From assembly GCA_963820035.1 (NCBI GenBank), contig CAWFYK010000002.1, positions 1,054,001-1,118,000 of the forward strand: a stretch of DNA of 64,000 bases, given 5' to 3'. A model generated the notes under the pieces. The model worked only from the letters and a program-made list of their open reading frames with translations. It was not told where the DNA came from and did no database searches. This DNA is from JAWWPG01 sp963820035. Its GTDB lineage: Bacteria > Actinomycetota > Actinomycetes > Propionibacteriales > Nocardioidaceae. Shown here piece after piece: positions 1 to 12,517 of this stretch. Both the position numbers and the translations under genes were made by a program. Every line of letters begins with the position of its first letter. Position 1 is the first letter of the stretch.

Positions 1-1104
1 AACGACGGCGGGATGAACTGGAGCGACGTCGCCGGGGCGTTCGTGACCGGCAACACGCTCTACTACGCGACCAAGTCCGACGGCGGCAACCTGCATGCCA
101 TCTCCTGGGCGACCGACCATGCCACCGGCAGCCCCACGCTCGTCGACAACACCGAGGACTGGGCGGCCCACAGCCTCTTCCTGCGGTCCGACGACGTGCG
201 GGTCAACAAGCCACCGGTGGCGGCGTTCACGTTCAACTGCGCCTCCGGCACCTTGAGCTGTTCGTTCGACGCGGGCAGCGCGATCGACCCGGACGGCTCG
301 ATCGCGGACTACGGCTGGAACTTCGGTGACGGCAACGGCGAGCACCACACCGACTCGACGGTCTCGCACACCTATGCCTCGGCCGGCAACAAGACCGTGG
401 TGCTCACGGTGACGGACAACGACGGTGCGAGCACCAGCATCTCGCAGGTCGTGCACCCGACGACGGCGCACTCCGTGATCTCGTTCGTCGGCGAGACCGA
501 CCAGGCGACGCGGGGCAAGAACGTCCAGCTGGGCGTCCCGAGCGGCGTCAACCCGGGTGACACGCTGTTGTTGTTCGAAACCTGGAACAGCCCCGGCGTC
601 TCGGCGAGCACTCCGGCGGGCTACACGCTGCAGCAGAGCTACACCAACGCCTCCGGGATCAAGACGAACGTCTACTCCAAGGTGGCCGTTGCGTCCGACG
701 TCGGAGGCACCGCGATGGGGTCCTTCGGGTCCGGGGTCAAGTTCACCGCCACGCTGGCGGCATACACCGGCACCTCGGGCGCCCCGATCGGAGTCATCGC
801 GTCCGCCAACGACTCGGGTACGTCGAACCACGTCACGCCGACCGTGACGGTCCCCAACGACGGCAGCTACGCGCTCTCCTACTGGGCCGACAAGTCCGCG
901 GCGTCGCCGACCACCTGGACGACGCCCTCGGACGTCACCCGACGGGCGGTCGACTTCGCGGGCGGCACGGGCACCGTCTCGACCCAGCTCGGCGACAGCG
1001 CCAGCCAGGTCAACTCTGGGCCTTATGGCGGCAAGGTGGCGAGCGTGGACTCGAACAGCGCCAAGGGCATCAGCATCACGCTGAGCCTGAACCCCTTGTC
1101 GTAG
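1..1104 (+). CDS. Secreted PKD-domain surface protein, C-terminal part (5' truncated by window edge)
   Basis: The frame is open from base 1, so the gene starts upstream of the window; the TAG stop is at 1102-1104. The first ~60 residues resemble the propeller-like repeats (motif NWSDVAGAF, NTLYY) seen in the large protein encoded at 26323-29742. A PKD domain follows at about residues 68-155 (PPVAAFTFNC, YGWNFGDG, VVLTVTDNDG). The last ~205 residues form a beta-rich C-terminal domain shared with that paralogue (SYWADKSAA against SLWADKSSA). PKD domains are extracellular beta-sandwich modules, so a cell-surface or secreted role is inferred. No enzymatic motif is visible in the part seen. The 3' end overlaps the convergent udgB gene by 29 bp. 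Confidence 0.85.
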   Translation, partial: NDGGMNWSDVAGAFVTGNTLYYATKSDGGNLHAISWATDHATGSPTLVDNTEDWAAHSLFLRSDDVRVNKPPVAAFTFNCASGTLSCSFDAGSAIDPDGSIADYGWNFGDGNGEHHTDSTVSHTYASAGNKTVVLTVTDNDGASTSISQVVHPTTAHSVISFVGETDQATRGKNVQLGVPSGVNPGDTLLLFETWNSPGVSASTPAGYTLQQSYTNASGIKTNVYSKVAVASDVGGTAMGSFGSGVKFTATLAAYTGTSGAPIGVIASANDSGTSNHVTPTVTVPNDGSYALSYWADKSAASPTTWTTPSDVTRRAVDFAGGTGTVSTQLGDSASQVNSGPYGGKVASVDSNSAKGISITLSLNPLS

Positions 1105-1975
1105 CGGGACCGGACGGGTCCTCGGCACCGGCCAGTGCAGCGGCCGTGCCGAGGACATCGTCGAGCATCGGCTCGGTGAGTCTTCCGGTGAACGTGTTCT
1201 GCTGGCTCGGGTGGTAGCAACCAAGGACGGCGAGCCGGCGTTCCTCCGCTGAGCCGTCGGCTGGGGCCGCGATCTCGATCCTGACCGCGTGGCCGAACCG
1301 AGGCCGGGGACGAGGGACCTGGAGCCCCGCTCGAGCCAACGCCGACCACAGAGAGCTCCAGCCGAACGACCCGAGGCAGACCACCGCACGCACCGTCGGC
1401 AGCACGATCGCGAGCTCGGCGTCGAACCACGGGGCGCAGGCGTCGCGTTCAGCAGGAGTCGGCTTGTTGGCAGGTGGGGCGCACCGCACCGCCGCGACCA
1501 GCCGGGTGTTGACCAGTCGCTGGCCGTCACCGGCGTGGACGCTCGTCGCCCGGCTGGCCAGGCCGACGCGATGCAGCGACGCGAAGAGCCAGTCGCCGGA
1601 CCGGTCCCCGGTGAAGACGCGTCCGGTGCGGTTGCCGCCGTTCGCTGCCGGCGCGAGACCGACCACCAGCACGCGGGGCGCCTCGCTCCCCCAACCGGCG
1701 ACCGGCCTCCCCCAGTAGGGCTCCGCCGCGAACGAGGCTCGCTTCGCGACCGCGACCTGCTCACGCCAGCCCACCAGTCTCGGGCAGACCCGGCACACGG
1801 TGACCTCGGCCGAGAGCTGAGCAAGGCTGGTGCACGCCGCAGCCTGTCGCCGTCCAGCCTCGGGGTCAGCAGCGACCGGGGTGACCTGGGTCGCGGGGTC
1901 GTCCGGCCAGCCTGCTCCCGGCGTCACCGGGCTGGCGAACAGCCGTCCGGTGACCGGATGCGGCAGCCGGCTCAT
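1076..1975 (-). CDS. udgB: Uracil-DNA glycosylase, UdgB (family 5) type
   Basis: This enzyme removes uracil, and in family 5 also other deaminated bases, from DNA in base-excision repair. The 299-residue product has a four-cysteine pattern typical of [4Fe-4S] UDGs (CRVCPRL near residue 60, then AVRCAPP and VVCLG). It carries the family 5 active-site motif GLAPAANGGNRTGR followed by FTGD, and the C-terminal HPSQQNTFTGRLT. The glycine- and asparagine-rich motif without a catalytic Asp fits UdgB better than family 4. The ATG start overlaps the ppx stop (ATGA), so it probably ends the minus-strand housekeeping operon. The stop lies inside the convergent PKD gene. Confidence 0.9.
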   Translation of the reverse strand: MSRLPHPVTGRLFASPVTPGAGWPDDPATQVTPVAADPEAGRRQAAACTSLAQLSAEVTVCRVCPRLVGWREQVAVAKRASFAAEPYWGRPVAGWGSEAPRVLVVGLAPAANGGNRTGRVFTGDRSGDWLFASLHRVGLASRATSVHAGDGQRLVNTRLVAAVRCAPPANKPTPAERDACAPWFDAELAIVLPTVRAVVCLGSFGWSSLWSALARAGLQVPRPRPRFGHAVRIEIAAPADGSAEERRLAVLGCYHPSQQNTFTGRLTEPMLDDVLGTAAALAGAEDPSGPATTRGSGSA

Positions 1976-2898
1976 GCCATCGACCAGGCGATCCCGTCGA
2001 GGATGTCCTGCTCGGAGACGATGAGCTCGGACGGCGCGATCCGATCCATCACGCAGCCGAGGATGATCGCCCCGGCGCCGATCACGTCGGCCCGCTTCGG
2101 CTCCATGAACGGGAGAGCCCGCCGCTGCTCCACGGTCATCGCCACCACTCGGGCGATGGCGCGCTCGACGTCTGCTCGAGCCAGCCGGGCGAGGTTGAGG
2201 CGATCCCGGTCGTAGCCTGCAAGGTCGAGCACCATGGCGCCCATCGTCGTGATGCTGCCGGCGACGCCCACCAGCGAACCGACAGAACGAAGGGGCAGGT
2301 CGACCGTGTCGAGGGCAGCGTTGACGTCGGCCACCGCCGCCGCGATCTGGGCCGGGGTCGGCGGGTCGTCGCGCAGATGCCGCTCGGTGATCCGGACGGA
2401 CCCGACGTTCGTCGAGACCCCGCGGACCTCGCCCGCGGACTCCTCCCGCATCACGAGCTCGGTCGACCCGCCACCGATGTCGAGGACCAGCACCGGCAGG
2501 GCGACGTCGGCGCGCCCGACGAGCTGGCGGGTGGCCCCGTCGTAGGACAGCCGGGCCTCCTCGTCGCCGGAGACGATGTCGGGGTCGACTCCGATGCGAC
2601 GACGCACCCCGTCGACGAAGGCGTCGCGGTTGCGGACGTCGCGTGCCGCCGAGGTCGCGACGAACCGGGTCCGGTCGACGCGCTGTCGCGTGATGATCGC
2701 CGCGTAGTCGTCGAGAGTCTTGAAGGTTCGGGCCAGCGCGTCGTCGGCGAACACTCCCGACTTGTCGACGTCCTGCCCGAGCCGGACGATCGTCGTACGC
2801 CGGTCCAGCTCGGTCGCCACACCTCGTTCCGCGTCGAGGTCGGCGACCAGGAGGCGGAGCGTGTTCGTGCCGCAGTCGAGGGCTGCCACCCGGGTCAC
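1972..2898 (-). CDS. ppx: Exopolyphosphatase / pppGpp phosphohydrolase (Ppx/GppA family)
   Basis: Ppx/GppA enzymes hydrolyse inorganic polyphosphate or pppGpp. The ~308-residue product shows the ASKHA-fold phosphate motifs DCGTNTLRLLVAD at the N-terminus and DIGGGSTEL near residue 130, with GSITT in the second lobe. It is the short single-core form usual in actinobacteria and lacks the C-terminal extension of E. coli Ppx. The frame is open further upstream, but the GTG at 2898 places the conserved phosphate loop at residues 7-11 and overlaps the DUF501 stop as GTGA, indicating translational coupling. It is the counterpart of the ppx2 position in the mycobacterial eno-ftsB cluster. Confidence 0.9.
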   Translation of the reverse strand: MTRVAALDCGTNTLRLLVADLDAERGVATELDRRTTIVRLGQDVDKSGVFADDALARTFKTLDDYAAIITRQRVDRTRFVATSAARDVRNRDAFVDGVRRRIGVDPDIVSGDEEARLSYDGATRQLVGRADVALPVLVLDIGGGSTELVMREESAGEVRGVSTNVGSVRITERHLRDDPPTPAQIAAAVADVNAALDTVDLPLRSVGSLVGVAGSITTMGAMVLDLAGYDRDRLNLARLARADVERAIARVVAMTVEQRRALPFMEPKRADVIGAGAIILGCVMDRIAPSELIVSEQDILDGIAWSMA

Positions 2899-3419
2899 GA
2901 GCCCGCCGCCTCGGCTAGCCGGCCACCCGCGCGCGTGCAGGGTCCTGCCGCCCACCACCGCGGCAGCAGCGCCAGCGACTCGTCCCCGAACGGGTTCAGC
3001 CCGGGCCCGGCCGCGAGCGAGTGCGCCACCAACGCATGCAGGCACTTGACGCGCGTCGGCATCCCACCGGCCGAGGTCCGGGCGATCTCGGCGACCTCGC
3101 CGTGGCTCCGGCGGTCGGCCAGGTAGGAGTCGTGGGCGTGCTGGTAGCGAACCTGCAGCTCCGGGTCGCGGCTGACCCGCTCCGTCATCTCGCTCATGAC
3201 GCCGGAGGCCTCCAGCGTGCCGATGGCCGAGACGGCACTCGGACAGGTCAGATAACAGAACGTGGGGAACGGTGACCCGTCGGACAGTCGTGGGGACGTC
3301 GCCACGACATCCGGGCTGCCGCACGGACACCGGTGGGCAACGCCCAGCAGGTCGCGCGGCGCTCGGCCCAGCTGCTCACGGACCACCGCCAGGTCCTGCT
3401 CCGACATGGCCTCGAGCAT
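2895..3419 (-). CDS. DUF501 family protein
   Basis: Conserved actinobacterial protein of unknown biochemical function, about 174 residues. The N-terminal half carries the family's conserved region with a CPCGSPDVV motif and FPTFCYLTCP. These paired cysteines could bind a metal, but that is inference. The C-terminal half has PTRVKCLHALVAHSLA and NPFGDE. The start ATG at 3419 shares its A with the ftsB stop (TGATG), and the stop overlaps ppx by GTGA. It therefore sits tightly coupled between a cell-division gene and a polyphosphatase, as it does in Mycobacterium. A second in-frame ATG at 3407 is possible. Confidence 0.85.
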   Translation of the reverse strand: MLEAMSEQDLAVVREQLGRAPRDLLGVAHRCPCGSPDVVATSPRLSDGSPFPTFCYLTCPSAVSAIGTLEASGVMSEMTERVSRDPELQVRYQHAHDSYLADRRSHGEVAEIARTSAGGMPTRVKCLHALVAHSLAAGPGLNPFGDESLALLPRWWAAGPCTRAGGRLAEAAGS

Positions 3420-4039
3420 CACCGGCCGGAGTGACCGCTGGGGGCCGGCCCGATCAGCCGGGCCGGCTGGTGGCCCGGGTGGGCCGGCTTCTTGACCTGC
3501 GGCGGCTGGTCCGCCTGGGTCAGGCTCTGCACCGGACCGTCCCACCACGGCGAGCTGCCGGCGGTGGCCGGCTGAGGTGGTGCCGAGAGCCGGGTCATCT
3601 CGGTGCCGAGCACCTTGCCGTCCTTGCCGATGACCCGGTAGCTGTGCTCACCCGGCATCACCCAGCCGAAGCGCAGCCTGGCCTGCGTCTCGATATAGGC
3701 GGGGTCCTGCCAGCGGGACCTGGCGATCGTGAGCTCGGCGATCTGAGCCTTCTGCACCGCGATCTGCGCGGCAAGCGAGTTCTGCTCACTCCGCTGGTTG
3801 AGCCAGGCCCGGATGCTCGACGCATAGGAGACCCCCAGCACGGCGACCACGAGCAGCAGCACGAGCGCCCGGCTGGTGAACGTCGACCCACCGCGCGAGA
3901 CGGTGGCTGCCTCCGGCGGCTCCACCCTCGTCGTACGCCGGACCGTCGGCGCCGACTCCCCCGGTCGACGCCGCGCCCGGCCGGCCGCTCCGCCAGGTCC
4001 GGACCCGGGCCCGGCGCCGCGGCCGGAACGTGCTGGCAT
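3419..4039 (-). CDS. ftsB: Septum formation initiator FtsB/DivIC family protein
   Basis: Single-pass division protein of the FtsB/FtsL/FtsQ complex. The 206-residue product has a basic, Pro/Gly-rich cytoplasmic N-terminus (residues 1-55) and one membrane helix at about 57-75 (ALVLLLVVAVLGVSYA). A short coiled coil follows (residues ~80-108, with QNSLAAQIAVQKAQIAEL), then the family motif WQDPAYIETQARLRFGWV. The final ~60 residues are a Pro/Gln/His-rich, probably disordered extracellular tail. It follows eno after 3 bp and is coupled to DUF501. Position downstream of eno is the standard actinobacterial context. Confidence 0.9.
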   Translation of the reverse strand: MPARSGRGAGPGSGPGGAAGRARRRPGESAPTVRRTTRVEPPEAATVSRGGSTFTSRALVLLLVVAVLGVSYASSIRAWLNQRSEQNSLAAQIAVQKAQIAELTIARSRWQDPAYIETQARLRFGWVMPGEHSYRVIGKDGKVLGTEMTRLSAPPQPATAGSSPWWDGPVQSLTQADQPPQVKKPAHPGHQPARLIGPAPSGHSGR

Positions 4040-4042
4040 CCG

Positions 4043-5332
4043 TCAGCCCTTCGCCTGGTAGCGCGGGAACGCGCCGAGCCCGGCGTAGCGTGCCGCGTCC
4101 TGAAGCTCCTCCTCGATCCGGAGCAGCTGGTTGTACTTCGCCACCCGCTCCGAACGGGCCGGCGCCCCGGTCTTGATCTGCCCGCAGTTGGTGGCCACGA
4201 CGAAGTCGGCGATGGTGGTGTCCTCGGTCTCCCCGGACCGGTGGCTCACCACGCAACGCATGCCGCTGCGGTGCGCCAGGTCGACGGAGTCGAGGGTCTC
4301 CGTGAGGGTGCCGATCTGGTTGAGCTTGACGAGCAGGGCGTTGGCGGAAGCCTCGTCGATGCCCCGTTGCAGCCGCTCCACGTTCGTCACGAACAGGTCG
4401 TCGCCGACGATCTGCACCTTGTCGCCGACGGCGCTGGTGAGCGCCGCCCAGCCTCCCCAGTCGTCCTCGGCCAGCGGGTCCTCGAGCGACACGATCGGAT
4501 AGGCGCCCAGCAGCTCCTCGTAGTAGCTGGTCATCTGCTCCGACGAGCGGTTCTGTCCCTCGAACGTGTAGTGCCCCGCCTCGGCGTCGTAGAACTCGCT
4601 CGCCGCGGCGTCCATCGCGAGCACGATGTCGGTGCCGAGCGTGAGGCCGGCCTGCCCGACCGCGTCACCGATGAGGTCGAGGGCCGCGCGGTTCGACTCG
4701 AGACTGGGAGCGAAGCCGCCCTCGTCGCCGAGGCCGGTCCCGAGGCCGCGGCTCTTGAGCACACCCTTCAGCGCGTGGTAGACCCCGACGCCCTTCTCGA
4801 GACCCTCGGCGAACGTGGCGGCGCCGACCGGCAGGATCATGAACTCCTGGATGTCGACGTTGCTGTCGGCGTGGGCCCCTCCGTTGAGGATGTTCATCAT
4901 CGGGACCGGGAGCAGGTGGGCGTTCGGGCCGCCGATATAACGGAACAGCGGCAGCTGGGCCGACTCGGCCGCGGCCTTGGCCACCGCGAGGGAGACGCCG
5001 AGGATCGCGTTCGCGCCCAGGGTGGCCTTGTTGGGGGTGCCGTCCATGTCGAGCATCAGCTGGTCGATGAGCCGCTGCTCGTCGGCCTCCACCCCGATGA
5101 GCGCCTCGGCGATGACGTCGTTCACGGCCTGCACCGCCTTGCCGACGCCCTTGCCCCCGTACCAGGCACCGCCGTCGCGCAGCTCGACCGCCTCGAACTG
5201 GCCGGTGGAGGCTCCGGAGGGCACGGCCGCTCGTGACACGGTGCCGTCGCTCAGAGCCGCCTCGACCTCGATGGTCGGGTTGCCGCGCGAGTCGAGAATC
5301 TCTCGCGCTCCGATCGCCTCGATATGCGCCAC
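4043..5332 (-). CDS. eno: Enolase (phosphopyruvate hydratase)
   Basis: Cytosolic glycolytic enzyme interconverting 2-phosphoglycerate and phosphoenolpyruvate. The 429-residue product is the normal enolase length. Visible motifs include REILDSRGNPT at the N-terminus, the GDEGGFAP loop, SLEDPLAEDDW, GDDLFVTN, the catalytic lysine region LVKLNQIGT and the signature SHRSGETEDT. The GTG start at 5332 is preceded by GAGGAG about 8 nt upstream, and an in-frame extension to 5413 has no family similarity. Genes mazG upstream and ftsB downstream on the same strand reproduce the conserved actinobacterial order. Confidence 0.98.
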   Translation of the reverse strand: MAHIEAIGAREILDSRGNPTIEVEAALSDGTVSRAAVPSGASTGQFEAVELRDGGAWYGGKGVGKAVQAVNDVIAEALIGVEADEQRLIDQLMLDMDGTPNKATLGANAILGVSLAVAKAAAESAQLPLFRYIGGPNAHLLPVPMMNILNGGAHADSNVDIQEFMILPVGAATFAEGLEKGVGVYHALKGVLKSRGLGTGLGDEGGFAPSLESNRAALDLIGDAVGQAGLTLGTDIVLAMDAAASEFYDAEAGHYTFEGQNRSSEQMTSYYEELLGAYPIVSLEDPLAEDDWGGWAALTSAVGDKVQIVGDDLFVTNVERLQRGIDEASANALLVKLNQIGTLTETLDSVDLAHRSGMRCVVSHRSGETEDTTIADFVVATNCGQIKTGAPARSERVAKYNQLLRIEEELQDAARYAGLGAFPRYQAKG

Positions 5333-5387
5333 TACAGTTCTCCTCGTCTTGGATGGACCTGGCCAGCCTATCCGCGCGCACGCTGGT

Positions 5388-6374
5388 TCATTCGACGGCG
5401 TGCCGCTCCGCACGACGCAGTTCGGTCATCTCGCGCCGGACCCGGCTGCGCAGGGCACGCTCCGCGTCCAGCCCGGAGGTGTGGGCCGCCGCCACCAGCG
5501 CGAAGAGCACGTCGCCGAGGGTCTCCTCCGTGTAGCCGGTCTCACCGTCGGGCACCGGCACGCTGACCGTTCCGCCGCCTCGGAGGGCTCGGCCGATGAC
5601 GGAGTCGGCGAGGCTCAGCGCCGGCAGCGCGACGGGGATCCCGTCCATGGCGGACCCCCGCGACTTCTCCGTGCGCTTGATGGTCTCCCAGTTGGCCGCG
5701 ACGTCCGACGCTCCGGCGACGACAGTGTCGGAGAAGACGTGCGGATGGCGACGGACCAGCTTGTCGACGAGGCCGCCCGCCACCTCATCGATCGAGAACG
5801 CCTCCTCGACGTGCTCCGTCGCGAGCCGGGCGTGGAACAGCACCTGGAGCAGCAGGTCGCCGAGCTCTTCGCGGAGCTGGGCCCGACCGCCGTCCTCGAT
5901 GGCCTCGATGAGCTCGTAGGCCTCCTCCAGGAGGTAGGGCACGAGTGACTCGTGGGTCTGCTCTCGGTCCCACGGGCACTCGCGTCGCAACGTGTCCATC
6001 ACGTCGACCGCGTCGAGCAACCTGGCCCCGACCGGGTCGAACGACCCGACGACGACCTCGACCTCGGGCCCGACAGCCGACGTCTCGGACCGTCGTACGA
6101 CGGCCTCCGCGAGCTGCTGGGTGAGCCGCACGTCGCCGTCGTCGGCCGCCAACCAGACGACCTGCTGCTCCGCAGCGGCGGTCAACAGGTGGTCGGCGTC
6201 GGCCTCCGGGACCGCTGGCACGGCGATGCCTGCCGCCCGCAGCGCCGCCGCGAGCGGAGCCTCGGCGTCGGCGGTGGTGACCAGGTCCGCGCGTTGCACC
6301 GCCTGCCAGGCCGTCGCGGTCAGCAGCCCGGCGGGCAGCCGCGGGGACGTGACCAGCACGACGAGGCTGCCCAC
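5388..6374 (-). CDS. mazG: Nucleoside triphosphate pyrophosphohydrolase MazG
   Basis: MazG hydrolyses NTPs/dNTPs to monophosphates and pyrophosphate, clearing aberrant nucleotides. The ~328-residue product has an N-terminal ~105-residue region of actinobacterial type and then the MazG core: CPWDREQTHESL, EEAYELIEAI and REELGDLLLQVLFHA (the EExxE-EExxD metal-binding pattern), followed by FSDTVV and NWETIK. The frame stays open upstream into the preceding gene; GTG at 6374 is the most upstream plausible start without overlapping it. It lies between a SurA-like lipoprotein gene and eno, as in M. tuberculosis. Confidence 0.93.
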   Translation of the reverse strand: MGSLVVLVTSPRLPAGLLTATAWQAVQRADLVTTADAEAPLAAALRAAGIAVPAVPEADADHLLTAAAEQQVVWLAADDGDVRLTQQLAEAVVRRSETSAVGPEVEVVVGSFDPVGARLLDAVDVMDTLRRECPWDREQTHESLVPYLLEEAYELIEAIEDGGRAQLREELGDLLLQVLFHARLATEHVEEAFSIDEVAGGLVDKLVRRHPHVFSDTVVAGASDVAANWETIKRTEKSRGSAMDGIPVALPALSLADSVIGRALRGGGTVSVPVPDGETGYTEETLGDVLFALVAAAHTSGLDAERALRSRVRREMTELRRAERHAVE

Positions 6375-6409
6375 CGGGCGCTCGCCTACCGGCTCGGCCG
6401 CACCCGACG

Positions 6410-7110
6410 TCAGCCGCAGACCTGACTCGGCGGCAGGCCGGTCACGCTGTTGGCGTTGGCCTTGCGGAGCCGGAGCCAGCTGTTGGCCACCTCCGACTGC
6501 GGAACCGAGAGGGAGCCCTCGGTGTCTTCGAGGGTGTCGCCGCTCCACGAGCCGTAGGCGGGGTTGACGACGACGTGCTGCCGTTCGGTGTAGGCCGTCA
6601 GGTACTTCTGGGCGGCCTTGATGTCGTTGGGACTCACGTTGTCCGCGGTCGTCACGGATGGATCCTTGAGGTGCGCCCCGATCACCGCCTGTTGGAGCTG
6701 GGCCTTCGCCGAGCTGTCGAAGAAGTCCGACAGGAGCTTCTTGTCCGCGCTGCTCATGCCGGCGGGAAGCGTCTGGCTGCTGGTCACCTTGGCGACCGCC
6801 GCCGGGCTCACGGTCAGGCGCAGAGCATCGGCTGCCCGCTGGGAGATGTCGTAGGAGATCAGGTCCTGGGTGAACAGGTGCCGGAGGTAGGCCGTCGACG
6901 TCGCCGGGCTCGCGCCGCCGTTCGCGATGCGGTTGGCCTTGAAGAAGCCGCAGGCGGCGAGCACCAGGTTGTCGACCCGCGTCTGGGCGATGTTGGTGCC
7001 GTCCACCACGGCCGCGTTGCCCGGATGGAACGTGCAACCGGACACCGCGAGCACTGCCGTGACCGCGAGCGCGACTCCGGTGAGAGTGCGCCTTCTCGGA
7101 CGTGACCTCA

Positions 7111-7111
<1 letters not shown>
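6410..7111 (-). CDS. SurA-N-like exported lipoprotein
   Basis: About 233 residues with an n-region VRSRPRRR, a hydrophobic stretch and a lipobox (LAVSGC near residue 26), so it is probably a membrane-anchored lipoprotein. The sequence after it (AAVVDGTNIAQTRVDNLV) resembles the N-terminal chaperone segment of SurA/PrsA foldases, but no parvulin isomerase domain follows. A chaperone-like role is therefore inferred from family resemblance only. The GTG start at 7111 shares its G with the mfd stop (TAGTG), so translation is probably coupled to mfd. The same slot in mycobacteria, between mazG and eno, also encodes a lipoprotein (lpqU), but it is of another family. Confidence 0.75.
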
Positions 7112-10755
<3,644 letters not shown>

Positions 10756-10773
10756 GACCCGGACCCAGCGCGA

Positions 10774-11568
10774 CTACCGGCCATGCTCCGCCCAGTATTC
10801 GCGCACGAAGCCACTGACCGTCTCGGCCAGCTCCGGACGACAGACAAGCAGATCGGGCAGCCAGACATCATCTTGATTGTAGGCAAGGGGGGCACCATCG
10901 GCCCGACCGGTATAGAGACCGGCCGCTCGGGCCACCGCCACCGGTGCGGCCGAGTCCCACTCGTACTGGCCACCCGCGTGCACGTAGATGTCGGTGACGT
11001 CGCGAACGACGGAGATGACCTTCGCCCCCGCCGACCCCATCGGCACCAGCTCGGCGCCGATCCGGCTGGCGAGCACGTCGACGAACGCCGGCGGGCGGGT
11101 GCGGCTGACCGCGATGCGCGGAGCGCCGTCGTCGCGGGGGGGTACGACGGGTGGCTCGGCGGTGCTGAACGTGGTGGACATGCCCGGCTGCGCCACCGCA
11201 CCGGCGACCAGGTCCCCGTCCTCCCAGAGCGCCACGTGGACGGCCCAGTCGTCGCGGGGCGGCTCGGAGTACTCGCGGGTGCCGTCGAGCGGGTCCACGA
11301 TCCAAACCCTGCGGCGGGTCAACCGCACCTTGTCGTCCTTGCCCTCCTCGCTGAGCACGGCGTCGTCGGGACGGTAGGTGGCGAGCAGGTCCATCAAGAT
11401 GGTGTGACCGAGCTGGTCGCCGGCGTCCTTGAGGTCGCGGCCCTGAAGCCCTTCACCGCGCAGCTGTTCGAGGCGCTCGCCTGCGACGGTCGCCGACCAC
11501 GCGGCCAGCAGATGGTCGTCTGCCACCACCTCGGACGAAGGCGTGGGCAGCTCGGCAGCATTCGTCAC
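10774..11568 (-). CDS. cysQ: 3'(2'),5'-bisphosphate nucleotidase, CysQ-like (inositol monophosphatase family)
   Basis: CysQ-type enzymes hydrolyse 3'-phosphoadenosine 5'-phosphate (PAP), the by-product of PAPS-dependent sulfotransferases, to AMP. The ~264-residue product has the lithium-sensitive phosphatase metal-site motifs SEEGKDD, WIVDPLDGTREY and EWDSAAPVAV. Inositol monophosphatase activity cannot be excluded from sequence alone. The GTG start at 11568 is 31 bp downstream of a sulfotransferase stop in the same orientation, so it looks like the last gene of EPS module A. That context favours PAP removal during polysaccharide sulfation. Confidence 0.88.
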   Translation of the reverse strand: MTNAAELPTPSSEVVADDHLLAAWSATVAGERLEQLRGEGLQGRDLKDAGDQLGHTILMDLLATYRPDDAVLSEEGKDDKVRLTRRRVWIVDPLDGTREYSEPPRDDWAVHVALWEDGDLVAGAVAQPGMSTTFSTAEPPVVPPRDDGAPRIAVSRTRPPAFVDVLASRIGAELVPMGSAGAKVISVVRDVTDIYVHAGGQYEWDSAAPVAVARAAGLYTGRADGAPLAYNQDDVWLPDLLVCRPELAETVSGFVREYWAEHGR

Positions 11569-11599
11569 CGGGCACACTCTGCCACACGCCAGGTGGTCG

Positions 11600-12517
11600 T
11601 CAGGCGGGTCCCGCACGCCAGGCCGGAGGGAGCGAACGGCCGACCAGACCCGCCAGCCGGGCGAGGTCATCCTTGAAGAGTGGGGCGAGCTCGGCGCGGA
11701 CGTCGAGCGACACGCTTTCGGTGGTCTGGTTCCAGCCACGGACCCGCTCGCGGACCCCGAACGGCACCAGCAGCCGGCCCGCGCGTCTCATCCGCGGGCT
11801 GCTGCCGAGGCTGTTGATGGCGGCCTGGGTGCGGACCGAACGGGGCCGCCCGGAGCGGTTCACGTGGGGCGCCTCGGTGACGGGTGCCCGGCCCGGGTCG
11901 AGCCCCAGATGCACGTAGACTTGGCGGAGCGCCGTCGCCGGGTCCGCGGTCACCTCGTCGTAGAAGAGCACCCTCAGCCGGTCAGGGCCGAACGCAGCGA
12001 GGAACGCCTCGACCGCGTCGGCGTAGCGGCTCATCGCGGTGTAGTGCCACAGGTGGTGCCAGCCGGCCGCTCGCCTGCCCGCCTCGAGGGAGACGGCGGT
12101 GGCGAAGTCGGCCTCGGGCTCACGTCCCCGGACCCGCAGGTACTGGAAAGCGGAGAACGCCCGGTCGACAGGCTCTCGCAGCACGGCCACCAGTCGCATG
12201 TCGGGGTTCGTCGCCGAGATCGTGGGTATGGCGGACCGGAAGAAGTAGAGCGTGGAGACCGATCCCTCCCCACGGGCGAGCCTGAGCTCCGACCCTTCGT
12301 AGAGCAGCCGGTAGGCGGCGGGGTCCGTCACCGCAGTCGCGTTGATGCCCTCGGCGTCCCCGGGCCCCCGGAAGTCGAGCGCCTGACCGGCGAACGCGAA
12401 GTAATGCGGCTCCTTCGGAGTCGTCACGAACGCATCGGGATGCCGCCGCAGCGCCTCGGCGATGGCCGTCGTACCCGAGCGGGCGGCGCCGATGATCGCG
12501 AAGTTCGGCAGGGTCAC
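11600..12517 (-). CDS. PAPS-dependent sulfotransferase (EPS module A)
   Basis: Predicted transferase of sulfate from PAPS to a carbohydrate hydroxyl or amino group. The ~305-residue product has the 5'-phosphosulfate loop IIGAARSGTTAIAEAL at residues 7-22 and the 3'-phosphate-binding motif VLREPVDRAFSAFQYL at about residues 108-123. This is the heparan-sulfate-sulfotransferase-like fold. The GTG start at 12517 overlaps the GT4 stop as GTGA, and the cysQ-like gene follows. The acceptor is unknown; the neighbours suggest the EPS repeat unit. Confidence 0.88.
   Translation of the reverse strand: MTLPNFAIIGAARSGTTAIAEALRRHPDAFVTTPKEPHYFAFAGQALDFRGPGDAEGINATAVTDPAAYRLLYEGSELRLARGEGSVSTLYFFRSAIPTISATNPDMRLVAVLREPVDRAFSAFQYLRVRGREPEADFATAVSLEAGRRAAGWHHLWHYTAMSRYADAVEAFLAAFGPDRLRVLFYDEVTADPATALRQVYVHLGLDPGRAPVTEAPHVNRSGRPRSVRTQAAINSLGSSPRMRRAGRLLVPFGVRERVRGWNQTTESVSLDVRAELAPLFKDDLARLAGLVGRSLPPAWRAGPA

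Noticed and set aside
3272..5236. 654-codon plus-strand ORF opposite DUF501, ftsB and eno
   Set aside because: It is antisense to well-supported genes, Arg/Pro/His/Gly-rich and has no domain or RBS. Such shadows arise from high GC third positions.
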